Shown here one piece after another: positions 1-12,671 of a DNA stretch of 64,000 bases (its first letter is position 1; every line of letters begins with the position of its first letter). The notes beneath the pieces are model-generated. The model worked only from the letters and a program-made list of their open reading frames with translations. It made no database searches and had not been told where the DNA came from. Made by a program: the position numbers and the translations under genes. This DNA is from Scilla litardierei (Eukaryota; Streptophyta; Magnoliopsida; Asparagales; Asparagaceae): the NCBI GenBank assembly GCA_030789695.1, contig CM061132.1, positions 155,602,817 to 155,666,816 on the forward strand. Reading direction: 5' to 3'.

Positions 1-105
1 AGTTTATTTAAGTAAATGAAAAACTGACATTTAAATAAAAGTGCTTTCAAATCAAACTACAGATGAAGCTACAAAAATTTAAATGCATAGATATAAGGTA
101 GGGCT

Positions 106-440
106 CAATCGAGCAGGTCGTCATTTTCGAAATCTTTTGAAGCGAACTTGGTGAGCGGTTGAACAGCCGCCAAGTTTGTTTCAGGCTAAGACTTCTGGCT
201 TGCCTGATACAGATCCTGGAGGTGCCGAGGAGTGCGGCAGTTTCTGGACCAATGTCCAGTCATTCCACATTTATGGCATTTATCCTCCCAGTTCTTCTTA
301 GGAATTGACACTGGATCAGTGTTCTTACGCTTCCATGTGAAGTTTCTCTTCCCTTTGTTGTTGTTGTTGGTCCGGGGTGGTGCTCCTCTTGCTGGCTTCA
401 TTACAGCTTTCCCTTTGTTCTTTCTAGCATTCTTCTTGTT
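106..440 (-). pseudogene. copia C gag, C-terminal part with CCHC zinc knuckle
   Basis: The minus-strand translation is basic and then carries a CCHC zinc knuckle (CHKCGMTGHWSRNC), the RNA-binding nucleocapsid motif of retroelement Gag. It is followed by RTPRHLQDLYQAS, a sequence typical of plant copia Gag. An in-frame stop follows QKS near 186; beyond it the same frame continues to an acidic end (DFENDDLLD) and a stop near 106. The upstream half of the gene is at 36671-37363, beyond element A. The gene is broken by the insertion and by stop codons and cannot give a full Gag. Confidence 0.8.
436..440. repeat. Target-site duplication TTGTT of element A (left copy)
   Basis: TTGTT directly precedes the left LTR of A, which starts TGTAATAGCC. 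The same five bases follow the right LTR at 36671-36675. Five bases is the usual duplication for Ty3/gypsy integrase. The match shows that the LTRs at both ends belong to one insertion into the copia gag. Confidence 0.88.
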
Positions 441-3400
441 TGTAATAGCCAGTATTTATAGGTGTGTTGATTTTTGTGTGTGCCCATATCTTTGTTTGAT
501 CGTTCGGATGTTTTGTTCGCAGGTTCTTTTGTGCGTCGTCGCGAGCGCGTCTATCTCTTTATTTTTTTCCATGGCACGGTTAATAAAATTTTAACACTAA
601 TTACATTGCACTAATTAATTACACTTAATTAAGTTGCTAATTAATTAACCTACATTGATTCCACCGTTTGGGGCAGTTCAGATCCAACACACACTTGAAG
701 TTTTCTCCCCACCTCCAGCTACATCCTTCAAGCTGTTCCCTGCACTATTCTTATAACAGTAGCTAGCAAAAACAGGGAGAACGACAACAGTCTTCTTCCT
801 CCTTCCTCCTTCCTCCTGCAAACCAATGTTCCAAATCAAAATCAGTCCACAAGCTAATTCCAAACCAACCAACCAAAATCCTCCATCAATTCTTCCCCAA
901 ACCAGAAACCATCCACAACCCAAATCAGCCCTCCAACAATTACAATCCCCAAAACTGATTTTTTTTTTAAAATCAAAAACCTAGAATCAAGAGGAATTCT
1001 AAAGTATTTCAAATTTGAAACCAAATCAAATCTCATATCCAAATTTTTGTTTCAAACCATCAAAACAAATATTTTTCAGATTCAAAACCTTAACTAAACT
1101 CCATCTTCTCCTTCTCCTCTTCCTCATCCTCCTCCCCCTCCCCGGAGCGCCGCCCTCCTCCATCTACGCCCGCCCGCCGTCCCCCCGCCCACACACGCGC
1201 ACCTGCCGTGCCGGAGCGCCGCCGCCTGGACTTCCGAGCACCGCTGCCCAAACCACAGGAGCCCGCCGCGCCACCTGGAGCGTCGCCAGAGCGCCGTCAC
1301 TTCCTCCCCCGTGTGCGTAAGCCCTCCCCTTTGCATCGATCTCCTGCTGCGATTTGAAAAGAAAAAAAAAGAAAAAGTTGATGATGACAGAGAGACAGAG
1401 AAAGATAAAGGAGAAAGAAAGTAGGACAATAAAGAAAGATAAGGAGAGAGTAAGAGAGAGAGAGATAGAGAGAGTTAGTGATAAGGTATTAAATAATGTA
1501 GTGGTAAGTTTTAACCTGTTAGTTATTACCTCTTAGTCAAGTTACTACTGGTAGGTAGTAATATTTAATACCGTGTTAAACCATGCTATTAGCCTAATTA
1601 ATATTAATTAGTGCTTGTTTAAAATCTAAATGTTAAATGTTTAGTTCAGCATGTTGTAAATTGTAAATAATGTTAGTGTAATAAAACTAGAGTAAAATAA
1701 GGCGTACTGTGTTAGTGTAACACCATATAAACACCACCCTAGCCAGTGACCCTAACAAAATTAGACAAACCCAGTTCGGGGATTAACTCAATATTTTGCT
1801 TAACTCACAATAGATTTAATTCATTAATACGTTTGACCAAAACAGAGAACCAATATCACCGTAACGTAGTACCCATCAAAACGAACCCAATGACACCAAA
1901 ATCACTAAAATCGGGCTAGTGTACGATTTATAGTGAATTTTCGAAGTTAGGTGTTCATTTGGCCATTTGCACGTAAAGTTGTATAACTAAAAATCTACAC
2001 GTGAAATGACGCGTGAAACTACTTCCGCAGCATTCCTGACTAAAAATGTGACCCAACTGCATATAATTTGATATACCCTAGTTTAGAACAATAACAAGAA
2101 AATTAGCTTCAGTGACATGTTCGTTAATTCTTACTTTCAGCACCTTTTGTTAATTATAATAAATGTTGTTATTTAATGACGCAGATACGTCGCATCCCTT
2201 CTTGCCATTGTTCGGACAACCAAAACTGTCGGTCACGTCCCTCTCCCCAGAATACCTGGCATTTATAAAAAAAATTTCTCTAAGTACTCTGAAGAGTGAG
2301 GGTGAGGAGAGAGGAAAAGGAAGAGAAACTGGACAAGCAGGCCACTAAGCACATGCTGGGATAGTACAAGTAAAGCTCCACTATAATATCAAACAACTCA
2401 TAAATAACAAAGAACAACAACAATATATAACATATATATAACAACTTCTATTTATATACATCATCCAGGTACACCACCACATATACACCGTCATTCTCCA
2501 CCTCCCAAGACAACTATACCAAACCACAGCTACAGCTCACACCAAGTGTTAACCCTGAACCCAACTCCAAGTCACCTCCAACAATGATACACATGCTACC
2601 TGAAAAAAAATAGAGAGGAGCACGTCAATGCATGTCCCAGTATGAACCAACTCGGATTTGAAACTCCGTCCTAAGGTTATTAATCCACAAGACAAGGCAA
2701 GGAAACTAAGGCATGCAACTAAGTAACGTAATGAAAGTAAATAGCTAAGTAAGGGAATCATACCTGCGGTCCAATGTCGAACTACTGCAAGCAAAGGATT
2801 AGCACGAGTAATAATATTAATAATGCAAGTGTTCAAGCAACCATTATCTAATAAGAAAAGTGCAAGTGCCTGAGGCATAGCGCAGAGTCACAAGAACGGT
2901 CAAAGGGAAGGGGAAATGCTGCCAGCAGAAGGAGTAACACGCAAATTCTTATTTATTATTTTAATAATTGGATTAATTAAAATAAAACATCAACCGAAAT
3001 AATTAACTACTAATGATTCTCATGTATTGCATCATTTTGGCTCAAAGCCCCGTTATGTCATTATCTTGCCTCATTTGACACATGGCCGCATATCAACTTA
3101 TCGAATATGCATATGTCTTTCGACCAATGGTCTTATCTCAATGTGATATCCCATACTTGTCATAATGTCCATACACATCTCTTATATCACAGAACAATGA
3201 ATTATACATACAATGCACAAACATATAAATATACATACAATGCACAACACACAACACGCATACATTGCATATATGCAAACGTCACACACAATGGACATAA
3301 TGATACATAATGATGCACATGATGCAACATGAGATGCAATGCAATGCAATGCAATGGGATCCCATGAATGTGCCGGCGTGCAAGTGTATCGTGATCTACT

Positions 3401-6279
3401 CCGTTCTCAACTGTGGCAACTACCAATGGAGTCAAGAGGTGCCTACACGGTCACGGCCCACAGCGAATCCCCTCGCCTCCTACTGTGGCTCTCGCTCCAT
3501 GTAGTTTCATCCGGGTCCTAAAACATTGCCCATTCACATCATCTCTTATATTACAAATATATACATGCCCATTTCGCATGTTTCTCAACTTTTGTTTCAT
3601 TGAGGCATTTCAGCGAACACATGACGGGCGTAATTCATATCAAGGCAACACAACATCATTTACATGTGCCAAGAACATGAACATTCATTCCACCACAAAA
3701 CCATAATAATCAAGAATAATGATGGCCAATTAATCACAATTAATGAATAAGAGCAACACTTAATGAATTCAGCTTGATGAAATTGTAGGAAGTGACAATA
3801 CATGACCATATAGCATCAGTTTCCATTGAGAATTTGATAAATTGTCCGAAATGAAAATTATAGATACACTAGTGCTGGATGCACAGATAAAATTTCATGT
3901 AAAAATATTAAGTAGGTGAATTATGATGAATTATTTGGTGAAGTGTGTCCAATCTGTTTTTCAGACAGATTTCAGAGCCTATAGAGATTGCTGTTTTTGG
4001 GCATGTTCTATCCAGAATTACAAAATATAAGCACTCTGATAAAATTATAGATAAACTTTTCAAGTTTTCAACGAGACCAAGAACATCAAATTTCATTGTG
4101 TGTGCAGGTGTCTATGCCAATTTTGCTAAACCGTGTCAACACTGAAAATCAAACAGACATGTTGTAAAGGTGGATTTATTGCTCCTAATTTCTGAATTGG
4201 AACTATATCAAAATTTATATGATTTTAGGGTAGAACTTCAAGATCTACAAGCTCATATTTTTTCGAACCCTAATTCGAGCTACAGTAATCAGAATCAGGG
4301 CACAATCAGACATCGAGATTTCAGAATTTCAAAAGGAGATGACTTTGCTAAGCATTTCAAAGGAAAAGTGTGAAATTGAGCCATAGCATGTAAGAATTGA
4401 CTATCATAATCACATATTGGATAAAACATGATATAAAAACATATTAACAAAAATTAATTTGATGGAATTCCAAACCAAGAGAGTTCCTACCTCAAAAAAG
4501 CTTTATTTCATCTTCTCTTCCTCTTCCTTTCTTCTCCATCTTCTTCCCTCTTCAGGGAAGCTTGAAACCCTTCTAATTGAGATTAGAAATTAGGGGGTTT
4601 GAGTTGAAGAATGAGGGAATATTCCATGAGGCAATGACTAAAATACCCCTTCGCCTTCCAAATATTTACAAGTTTGCCATTACTTTGGTACCGACCACTT
4701 TAGGATGTACGCACAGCAGCTTTAGTCCAAATGGCCGTTTTGCCCCTAGCCTTTCCAAAAATTTACGGGGGTTGCCATTGACCCCTAACCCTTTCAAAAT
4801 TGCATGGCTCTCCCTACCCATATCCATGCTCATCCATGCATGCATACATGCATCACACACACACGTCTAACACATTCCTGCTGTTTTGCACCCACGACGT
4901 CTTTCACACTTCTCTCGCATTCACACTTCACATTCACTTCCCTTAGCCACATATTACGGCCTAATCCCCCTTGCACTACGTCACATACATCGATATCTAC
5001 GTTTATTTCATACTTACGTATGCATCATAGGTAGAAATATCACGTGTATATGGTAGAATACTCATATAGTTCAAAATAGGGATGACACTGTCCCAGTCAG
5101 GCAAGCGTGTAGTTTATTTTATATTTTTGTGCTATCTGATGTTATACACTAAATTGCTGACACAATGACACAAAAATACATTTTTGTGAAATGTTAAACT
5201 TAAACTTGTGTGCATGTGTTTGGACCCCTTAAATAATCAAAATGAACACACGTTGTGAATTGCAACGTTTCTGGACGTGTATGGATATTTTGAACTGTTG
5301 AAACTTATAAAATGTTCCATGCCGTTGGCTACCAGTTGTTACATGTCGTTGGCTACCAGTTGCCATTGCTACCAGTTGTTACATGCCGTTGGCTACTAGA
5401 TGGTTATTCTCGTCGGTCACATGTGACTAGTCTGGCTCGTGTTCCAGTATATGATGGTTTAGCATCCTGGCTAATGGTCCAGGAAGTACACGTGGGTGGG
5501 GTTGGGTTCCTGGGCACTAGCCGGTAGTAAACGGGTCGCCTTCGGGGCACTTGAAGGTGGATTCACTTACTATTCGTCTAACGACGGGGGCCTTAGTCAC
5601 AGACTTGCACGCACAGTTAAACAATTGAAAAATAAAGTTAACTTACAGACTACTGTTACGTTATTTAACTGTTATGTTAATGCTTGTAATAAAACTGCCA
5701 TGCTAATGTAACCTTTTCATTTTCGTAATAGAAATGCATGCTAGTGTAAATTCTTTTAATTACTTTAACTGCCATATACAACTTGTTATATATCTTGCCA
5801 ATGGTTCTCTTCTAACCTTGCCTTGCAGGACCCTTGCTGACATACATTCATGTAGTTTGAATGTATGTCAGGTTACGAGACAGGTTACCAGGAGGACGAA
5901 TTGCTGGATTAGAGTGATCCAATTGACCAGGATTCTGCTTATCCTGAAGTCCACCCTACCGTGGACTAGTTGCTGCCTTTCGACCGCTGTTGTTTACCGC
6001 TTTTCACCGCTGCAGTTGTTTCCTTTCATCGCTGTTGTTTGTAGGGTGTGTACCCACTTTATTTGTAGCGCTATCGTTGTAGGCCATGCTTGGGGCCCTT
6101 TCATTATTGTGTACTTTATCTATATGTTGGCTTTAATATTTCTGTTGTTCTGAGTTGCATGCAAGTTCCTGCGAAAGGTGTTTTCACAGACGCTTATCAG
6201 GTTCGAGCTTCACCGCTCCAGCCCATGCGGACCCGCTCGTGTCCTCGCTCCCAAGTATGATGGGAAGCGAGTCGTGACA
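441..6279 (+). repeat. 5' LTR of element A, split by solo LTR I
   Basis: It starts TGTAATAGCC and ends GTCGTGACA. It is collinear with the right LTR at 33725-36670 except for a 2.86-kb insertion at 2231-5087. Without the insertion and one TSD copy it is about 2.98 kb, against 2.95 kb for the partner. It contains a GC-rich tract near 1120-1320 and a purine-rich run near 1355-1480. The open frames seen in it are low-complexity and not convincing genes. Confidence 0.9.
2231..5087 (-). mobile_element. Solo LTR I inside the LTR of A
   Basis: On the minus strand this 2857-bp block begins TGTCATCCCTATTTT and ends GGGACGTGACC, the last base perhaps mutated from A. It is flanked by CTGTC at 2226-2230 and 5088-5092. 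The matching place in the other LTR of A (near 35476-35480) has a single CTGTC, so the empty site is visible in this window. No internal coding region is present, so it is a solo LTR left by recombination between two LTRs. Its style resembles the LTRs of A and B but the family is different. It holds a short ATGCA/GCAAT repeat near 3330-3357. Confidence 0.85.
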
Positions 6280-6404
6280 GGTTTTTGCGGTGGCCCATGC
6301 AGGTCTTGCATTTAGCAAAACTTCAGGACAATAGAAATACTATCAATGGCAAAAACATCTAGATTTTTCTCGTACACAAACTTAACCAAGTTTCTTGTTT
6401 CAGC

Positions 6405-7320
6405 ATGGCAGGAGGACACAACACCAGAAATGGGAATAGGAATGATAATGCAGCTAACAGAGGTGCTGATATCAATGTACTCCTCAAAGTCATAAGGGGG
6501 ATGCTGGAGGTCCAACATCAGCTGATTCAACAGGGCTAGCAACCTGCTTAGATTGCACCACCACCGCCCCCTAAGGCTGAACCAGGAGTTAGACAGATCC
6601 ATGAGTTGCAGCCCAAGAGCTTCTCTAGAAGAGAAGGGCCCCTAAGAGCTGATGAATGGGTTCAAGGGACTAAAGATAAGCTGAGTGCGCACATATCCCT
6701 CAGGCTGGATGGGTTGATGTAGCAAAACTACAGCTGATCGACAATGCCAGGAGCTGGTGGTAACTGGAGGAGAAACGTCTAGTCAGACCGATCTCTTGGG
6801 GCATGTTTAGGGAAAGGTTCGATGCTAAATATTTTCCCAAAGCAGCCAAAAGAGAGCTTCAGCAGGGTTTCGCTAATCTGGTCCAAGGAGATAGGACCGT
6901 GGACGAGTATGAGGCTGAGTTTACCATGCTTAGCCGTTTTGCATCTCACATGGTTAAAGACCCTGAAGACTGTGCGGCCTGAATCCCAAGGTCCAAGCAT
7001 CGATGACCTCAACGATACCGACGACACTTGAGGATGTTCTGGATTATGCATGTGAGCATGAGATTGTGGCGAGACTCCCTGAGGGACCTTTAACTGGAGG
7101 AGGCAAACGTCCCAGGGAGCCGCCTAGGATGGTGCCCAGAGGAAACTTCCGACCTCTGCAGACCACACCGTTCAAGAGGTTCTCTGCTTTTGTCGATCAA
7201 TCACATCTGACTTGCTACTTCTGTGTCAGGACTGGACACTAGATGAAGGATTGCAGGAGGATGCTGAACCAATGTTTGATTTGCGAATCACCTGCACATG
7301 CTGCAAGAGACTGCCCTCAC
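6405..7320 (+). pseudogene. Element A gag, decayed
   Basis: An ATG at 6405 opens a frame starting MAGGHNTRNGN, with a proline-rich stretch followed by a region matching the Gag of element B (29386-29932). Several stops and frameshifts follow. Near 7200-7310 two zinc knuckles are visible, CYFC...H...C and CLIC...H...C, matching the two knuckles of B Gag; a stop codon falls inside the first. Gag normally forms the particle and binds genomic RNA. Just after the second knuckle the sequence jumps to the region before reverse transcriptase. Confidence 0.75.
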
Positions 7321-7329
7321 GGCAAGGAC

Positions 7330-8272
7330 CGCCGAGCACCTACTGGTTTCGGGCTCAGCCGAACGAAGCGATCCTCGCATCTATGCAAGTCGAACCAGAG
7401 AAGCCTGCATTGATTCGAGACTTCAAAGATGTATTTCTGAAAGATATTTCTGGATTGCCGCCTGACCGAGCTTTGGAGTTCAGTATTGATCTGATGCCAA
7501 ATACTCAGCTAATCTCGAAGGCACCTTACCGTATGGCTCCAGCAGAACTTAAAGAGCTACGGAAGCAGTTGGATGATCTGTTACAGAAAGGATTCATTCA
7601 TACCAGCGTGTCTCCCTGGGGTGCACCTGTATTGCTGGTCAAGAAGAATGATGGATCAAGAAGGATGTGCGTGGATTATCGGGAGCTGGACAATGTCACT
7701 GTGAAGAATAAGTACCCGTTACCTCGTATAGATGATATCTTCGATCAACTCGGTGGATCACGAGTTTTCTCGAAGCTGGACCTCAAGAGTGGATACCATC
7801 AGGCGAATGTCAAGAATGAGGATATCTCCAAGACAGCTTTTCGGACCAAGTTTGGACACTACGAGTTCGTTGTCATGCCATTCGGTGTGACCAACGCTCC
7901 TGCATTATTCATGAATCTCATGAATATCATATTCTACGATTACCTGGATAAATTCATAGTGATATTCATTGATGACATATTGGTCTATTCGAGGAGCGAG
8001 GAGGAGCATGCTGAGCATCTGCGGATGGTTTTGGCGACGCTTCGCCGTCATCAGTTGTATGCCAAGTACAACAAGTGCGAGTTCTGGTTGGACCGGATTG
8101 CATTTCTTGGACATGTGGTATCAGGTGAAGGTATCTCAGTTGATCCAGAGAAGGTTACATCAGTCAGAAATCGGCCTACTCCTCGGTCAGCATCAGACAT
8201 CCAGAGTTTCCTAGGATTGGCGGGCTACTACCATCGATTCATTCATGATTTTTCGAGGATAGCAGACCCATG
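7330..8272 (+). pseudogene. Element A reverse transcriptase (protease missing)
   Basis: The frame contains the ordered RT motifs of Ty3/gypsy elements: KEL-rich N-terminus, [65 protein letters not shown], the catalytic FIDDIL, and FLGHVVS. The usual LFDSGAS protease motif upstream is absent; compared with element B a protease-sized piece is deleted between the zinc knuckle and [11 protein letters not shown]. The frame stops at 8271 after RIADP, and RNase H continues in another frame, which indicates a small frameshift. Confidence 0.85.
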
Positions 8273-8782
8273 ACTCGACTGACGAGGAAGGACGTCAAGT
8301 ATGTTTGGTCAGACACTTGCGAGCAGGCATTTGGGACTTTGAAAACAAGGCTGATATCTGCACCAGTTCTGGCTATTCCAGATAGAACTGGAGGATTCAA
8401 GATCTTTTGTGATGCCTCGAGCAAAGGTCTTGGCTGTGTTCTGCATCATCACGGTTATGTAGTCGCATATGCTTCTCGTCAGTTGAAGATTCACGAGAAG
8501 AATTATCCGACTCACGACTTGGAGTTAGCTGTCGCGATCTGCGGCTTGAAGATCTGGAGACATTTCTTACTGAGTGAGAAAGTGAAGATTTTCACTGATC
8601 ACAAAAGTTTGAAATATATTTTCACTAAGAAGGATTTGAATATAAGACAGTGCAGGTGGTTAGAGCTGATGGCTGATTACGACATCGACCTTCAGTATCA
8701 TCCAGGGAAGGTTAATGTTGTACCTGACGCTTTGAGCAGACTTCCAGCAGTTATGACTCTCACGGTTCAGTGGAGGTTATAA
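8270..8782 (+). pseudogene. Element A RNase H
   Basis: This frame gives a Ty3/gypsy RNase [17 protein letters not shown] with the first catalytic Asp, [20 protein letters not shown] with the catalytic Glu/Asp region, [11 protein letters not shown] with a further Asp, and [14 protein letters not shown] at the end. RNase H removes the RNA strand during reverse transcription. It follows reverse transcriptase with a frameshift at about 8271 and ends at a stop (8780-8782), where the intact polyprotein would continue into integrase. Confidence 0.83.
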
Positions 8783-9391
8783 CAGGATCTGCGTGAGATG
8801 AGCACTGAGGTTGTGTTACCTGGAGTCACATCGTCGTTGATGAATATGCAGATTCAGTCGACGATAGTGGATCGGATCAAAGCTGCACAGTCTGGAGATG
8901 CTAAACTGTAGAAGATCCGAGAGCAAGTTGAAGCTGGACTTCGGACAGACTTTATCATTCATGAGGATGGTTCCTTGAGATACGGCAGTAGGATCTGCGT
9001 ACCTTCTGGTGATATCAGAGATGAGCTGATGAATGAAGCTCATAGCTCTCCCTATTCCATTCATCCTGGCGGTACCAAGATGTACAAGGATCTCCGTCTG
9101 AATTTTTGGTGGCACGGTATGAAGAGGAGTGTAGCTCGTAGTGTCGCCAAATGTCTTATGTATCAGCAAGTGAAGACTGAACACCATCGCATTGTCAGAT
9201 TGCTTCAACCTCTGCCGATTCCGGAGTGGAAGTGGCAGCACATCACCATGAACTTTGTAACTGGACTACCTCGGAGCACCAAGCAAAATGACGCGATTTG
9301 GTTTATCGTTGACTGATTAACCAAGTCTGCGCAATTCATACCTTTCCGAGTAGGACACGCTACGGAGATACTTGCGAAGAAGTATATGGAG

Positions 9392-9461
9392 GTAATTATC
9401 TTTCTTATACCTTTATAACTTCTTTCTAGTATACGTCGTGATGTGATCGATAACCGTGCAG
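9392..9461 (+). other. Probable spliceosomal intron in integrase of A
   Basis: The interval starts GTAATTATC and ends CCGTGCAG, is 70 bp long and AT-rich, and contains an in-frame stop. Joining the flanking codons in phase 0 restores the conserved integrase order (KYME next to EIVRLHG). Element B has a 77-bp interval at exactly the same place, also GT-AG and also ending CGTGCAG. It lies between the first and second catalytic Asp of the DDE core, so unspliced RNA cannot encode a whole integrase. Confidence 0.72.
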
Positions 9462-9708
9462 GAGATTGTGCGATTACATGGAGTTCCCTTGAGTATCGTC
9501 TCCGACCGAGACACGAGATTCACGTCCCAATTCTGGAAGAGTTTGCAGACGAATCTGGGTACCAGTTTGAGCTTCAGTACTGCGTATCACCCGCAGACTG
9601 ATGGACAGCCGGAGCGCACTATCCAGATATTGGAGGACATGTTGAGAGCTTGCATATTGGATCTCAAGGGTTTGTGGGAGGATCATCTGCACCTGATGGA
9701 GTTCTCCT

Positions 9709-9713
9709 ACAAC
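9709..9713. repeat. Target-site duplication ACAAC of element B (left copy)
   Basis: ACAAC at 9709-9713 precedes the TGTCACG end of B, and ACAAC at 33025-33029 follows its other end. With one copy removed the integrase frame of A is continuous across the site (FSYN then NSYQAS), confirming that B inserted into A. Confidence 0.9.
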
Positions 9714-10517
9714 TGTCACGCCCCGCTTCCCAAAAGTACGGAGGCGAAGCGTGACCAAGGCCCGCTTAGGTCGGAGCTGAGAGCTCAAACCCAATAAGTG
9801 TCTGTGGTATTCCAAAACAAAGGAACAGGTCCCTGCAAGTTAGTACAGAACAATACAAGTACTAAAAGGAAAAGCATATCATTTTATTCCAAAGATAATC
9901 ATCCAAAGTACTGAGAGTCTAAACGCCCGAAGGGCTAAAACTGCAGAAAGAAATCTACTGGTGCAAGCACCCAACCTAGGCAAGAAAACAAAAGGTGCTA
10001 CGCACCCAATCTAAAACTGGAACAGAAACCCTGGAACAACAACGAGAGGGCCTCTAACTCTGGTCCTCCTCTGGATCGTACTCTGGATCAGCACCCTCCG
10101 GCTCCATGTCTGCTGACAAGTCCACCTCGTCGACGTACTCTGGCTCAACACCTGACGTACAGCACCAAAAGAAGGAACTGTACGTCAGGTAAGGTCTACA
10201 AAAAGGGTCAGACCAAACTGCAAGTGTATCAACTATTTAACAACGGTTTACTGGTTGATTAGCATGCCGAGGTTATAACAGGGGAACAAAAGAAAGTAAC
10301 GCAGCATGAAAGTAAAACGTGACAAGTAGTAGTCGTAGCGTGTGCTACCAACTACGGGACTAGCCTAACAGGTGTCAAGACAAATCGGGACATGGCGGGA
10401 CAAGACAAGACAAGTGTGACACGAAAGGGTTCACACCTTACGGTTCGAGGGGGATCAGACCCTCTTGTCGTGCGCACGCTCAACCCTACCCCAAACCCAA
10501 GTATTCAAGACGTGACA

Positions 10518-10680
10518 AGACAAGGGATCACTCGCTCTAGCTTGACGAGTGCCCTATTGCCCTCTGGGCTGTGTAACAAGACACGGGATCACTCGGAGAG
10601 TGCCCTATTGCCCTCTGGGCTGTGTAACAAGACAAGGGATCACTCGGAGAGTGCCCTATTGCCCTCTGGGCTGTGCAAGA
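10518..10680. repeat. Tandem repeat of about 60 bp, three units, in LTR of B
   Basis: The unit contains GGGATCACTCGGAGAGTGCC followed by a CCCTCTGGGCTGTGTAACAAG segment. Two and a half to three copies follow one another, the first diverged in its left part. The same array is in the other LTR at about 30848-31005, so it predates the insertion of B. Confidence 0.85.
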
Positions 10681-12671
10681 CAGGACGGGACGTGACAAGA
10701 CAGGAAAGGTTATTCTAGGGTGTCCACACGCACACACACAAGATAGTCCTATGATGTCAAAAGTTGTTGTTGTTGGGCTCAGACTTCGTCGTCAAGTCTG
10801 AGCCATCAAGGGCGTCCCGGACGCTATCATTTCACGTCCGGTTCTCTTTGTTCACAGTTAACAGTTCTAATAATCTAGGGCCTAAGCACGGCCAAAAGTG
10901 CAAGTGGATACACTTGCCTGCGGTGGCGAGTGTGTCGTCTCCGCGGAGCGTCTCGTCCAAGCATCTCGTCAGCGGAAGTCCGTCTGAAATAGTGTCACGT
11001 CGACGGTGTCAGGTCCCGTTTTTAGAAATTCCTATTAGGGTTCGTGTCTAGGATATCGGGACTACCCTATTCGTCAGAAGTCACATTTTTGATGTTCAGC
11101 CCTATTCGACGATTCTATCCTATGTGCACAGTCAAAAAGTCCATTCGTCGATTCTACGGTTCCACATCGTTTTAAGGGAGCAGAAAGTAAAATTTAATTA
11201 AAGTTGTCGACTTTTAGTTTAGGGTTTGATTATAGCTACGGTGGGGGTTGCTACGAGTTCGGGAACCAACCTTCTCCGGAGTCTGGAATAGAGAGAAAGT
11301 AGTGGCGATAACTCCTCGTCGTTTAAATCTGGATCACGATCAAGATTCCAAAAGCTATATCTCGCGACGAAGGGCTACGACGTGTCGTAACGTCGTAGTC
11401 GGCAAATCCACAAAGAAGACCACCAAAGTGGGGCCCACAGCAGTGCTAGGGGTCAATGAGGGACCCACAACACCTCTGGAGAACTTGGGGAGACCCACGG
11501 TGGCAAGCGATGCGACGAAAGTGGGGTTGCGACGAAGATCGTCGGTCACAGCTAGCCGGTGCGGGGGTTTCTCTCGGTCAGACCAAGAGGAGCTCTCGGT
11601 CGGACACAGCGGGTGCGGGGCTTGGAGCCCGGCGGAGCAGCGGGGTCGGTCACAGCGGCCGATGTGGAGAAATCCTTCGGTCGGACACTTGGGGCGAGTC
11701 TGTCGGGTGCTTGGGCGAGCGTTGCAACGGTGCAACGGTGCGGGCGAAGCGGGGGATCTCTCGGTCAGTGCGGGCGGGGCTCTCGGTCGGGCGCTTGGGC
11801 TGCAGCGGATGCGGGGTGCGGAGCGGAGCGGGCGGAAGGCGGGGAAATCTCTCGGTCAGACCGAGAGAAGTCCTCGGTCGGACACGGGGACGGGCGATGC
11901 AATGAAGCGGCGGGCGATGGTGCGGTGCGGAGCCGTGTGCGGGTGGAGCTCTCGGTCAGACCGATGGAAAATGGGGCGATCCGTCGGTCGTGCGGGGGCG
12001 GCTGCGGCTGCAGTTGCGACGAAGCTTTGGGAAGTGTTTTTGACGGATATGGTTTTGTTGTGTGCGAAAATAATTTAACCTAGGCTTATTTAAATAGGAA
12101 AAGAGGCTGGGGCTAGGTCTAGGGTTTAGGGAATTAATTAAAATAATTAAAATAATTCATTTAAAATAAATTTCCTCTTCTCTCCCTTACGCAAGGGTGG
12201 TTGCGGCCAAAAAATGTGAGACTTGGTCAAAAATTATTTTGAAGAGTAATATTTAAATAGTAATTTTATTATAATTAAAATACTTATAAAAGTATGTTTT
12301 AAAATTATTTATAACTTACTCAAAAATGGAAAATAGGTCAAATTAAGTCCAAAAATTGTAAAATAAATATTGGGGTGATCGGGGCGACGAGAGAAAGAGA
12401 ACGAATAAGACGGATCTAAATATCGACGTCGAGGGACGAAACTAAAAATAGAAACGTCACACGTCAAAACTGAAAGTCGTGACGCCACTTCAAATATGAT
12501 CAAATCGTGGGAGAACGACCCGAGAAATGTCGTTCCAAAATAGTGCCACAATTTAATACCCTCAGAGACGATCACAATGACATATCACACACAAGTGTTC
12601 AAAAGCAAAAAAGTCTAAATTAAAATACGTGCACGATCAAAAGCACGTGCACGAAGAAAGTACGATCGAAA

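Larger units (their letters stand above)
8783..9713 (+). pseudogene. Element A integrase, 5' part with an intron
   Basis: The HHCC zinc-binding region (HSSPYSIHPGG... then CLMYQQ) has lost its last Cys, replaced by Tyr. The first catalytic Asp also appears lost: ITMNFVTGLP here against ITMDFVTGLP in element B. An in-frame stop follows WFIVD near 9315. A 70-bp GT-AG interval at 9392-9461 separates KKYME from EIVRLHG. After it come [10 protein letters not shown] (second Asp) and [11 protein letters not shown] (Glu region). The gene is cut at 9713 by element B and resumes at 33030. Confidence 0.83.

Noticed and set aside
3107..3706. Several overlapping short open frames in solo LTR I
   Set aside because: They overlap on both strands, have low-complexity His/Met/Tyr-rich content and lie inside a defined LTR.
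6280..6305. tRNA primer site for elements A and B
   Set aside because: GGTTTT..GTGGTGGCCCATG is shared by both but I could not match it to a tRNA 3' end with confidence.
11248..12078. 276-codon open frame on the plus strand in the LTR of B, with overlapping long frames
   Set aside because: It is antisense to the element, lies in a GC-rich repeat block, and is open in several frames at once, so composition explains it.
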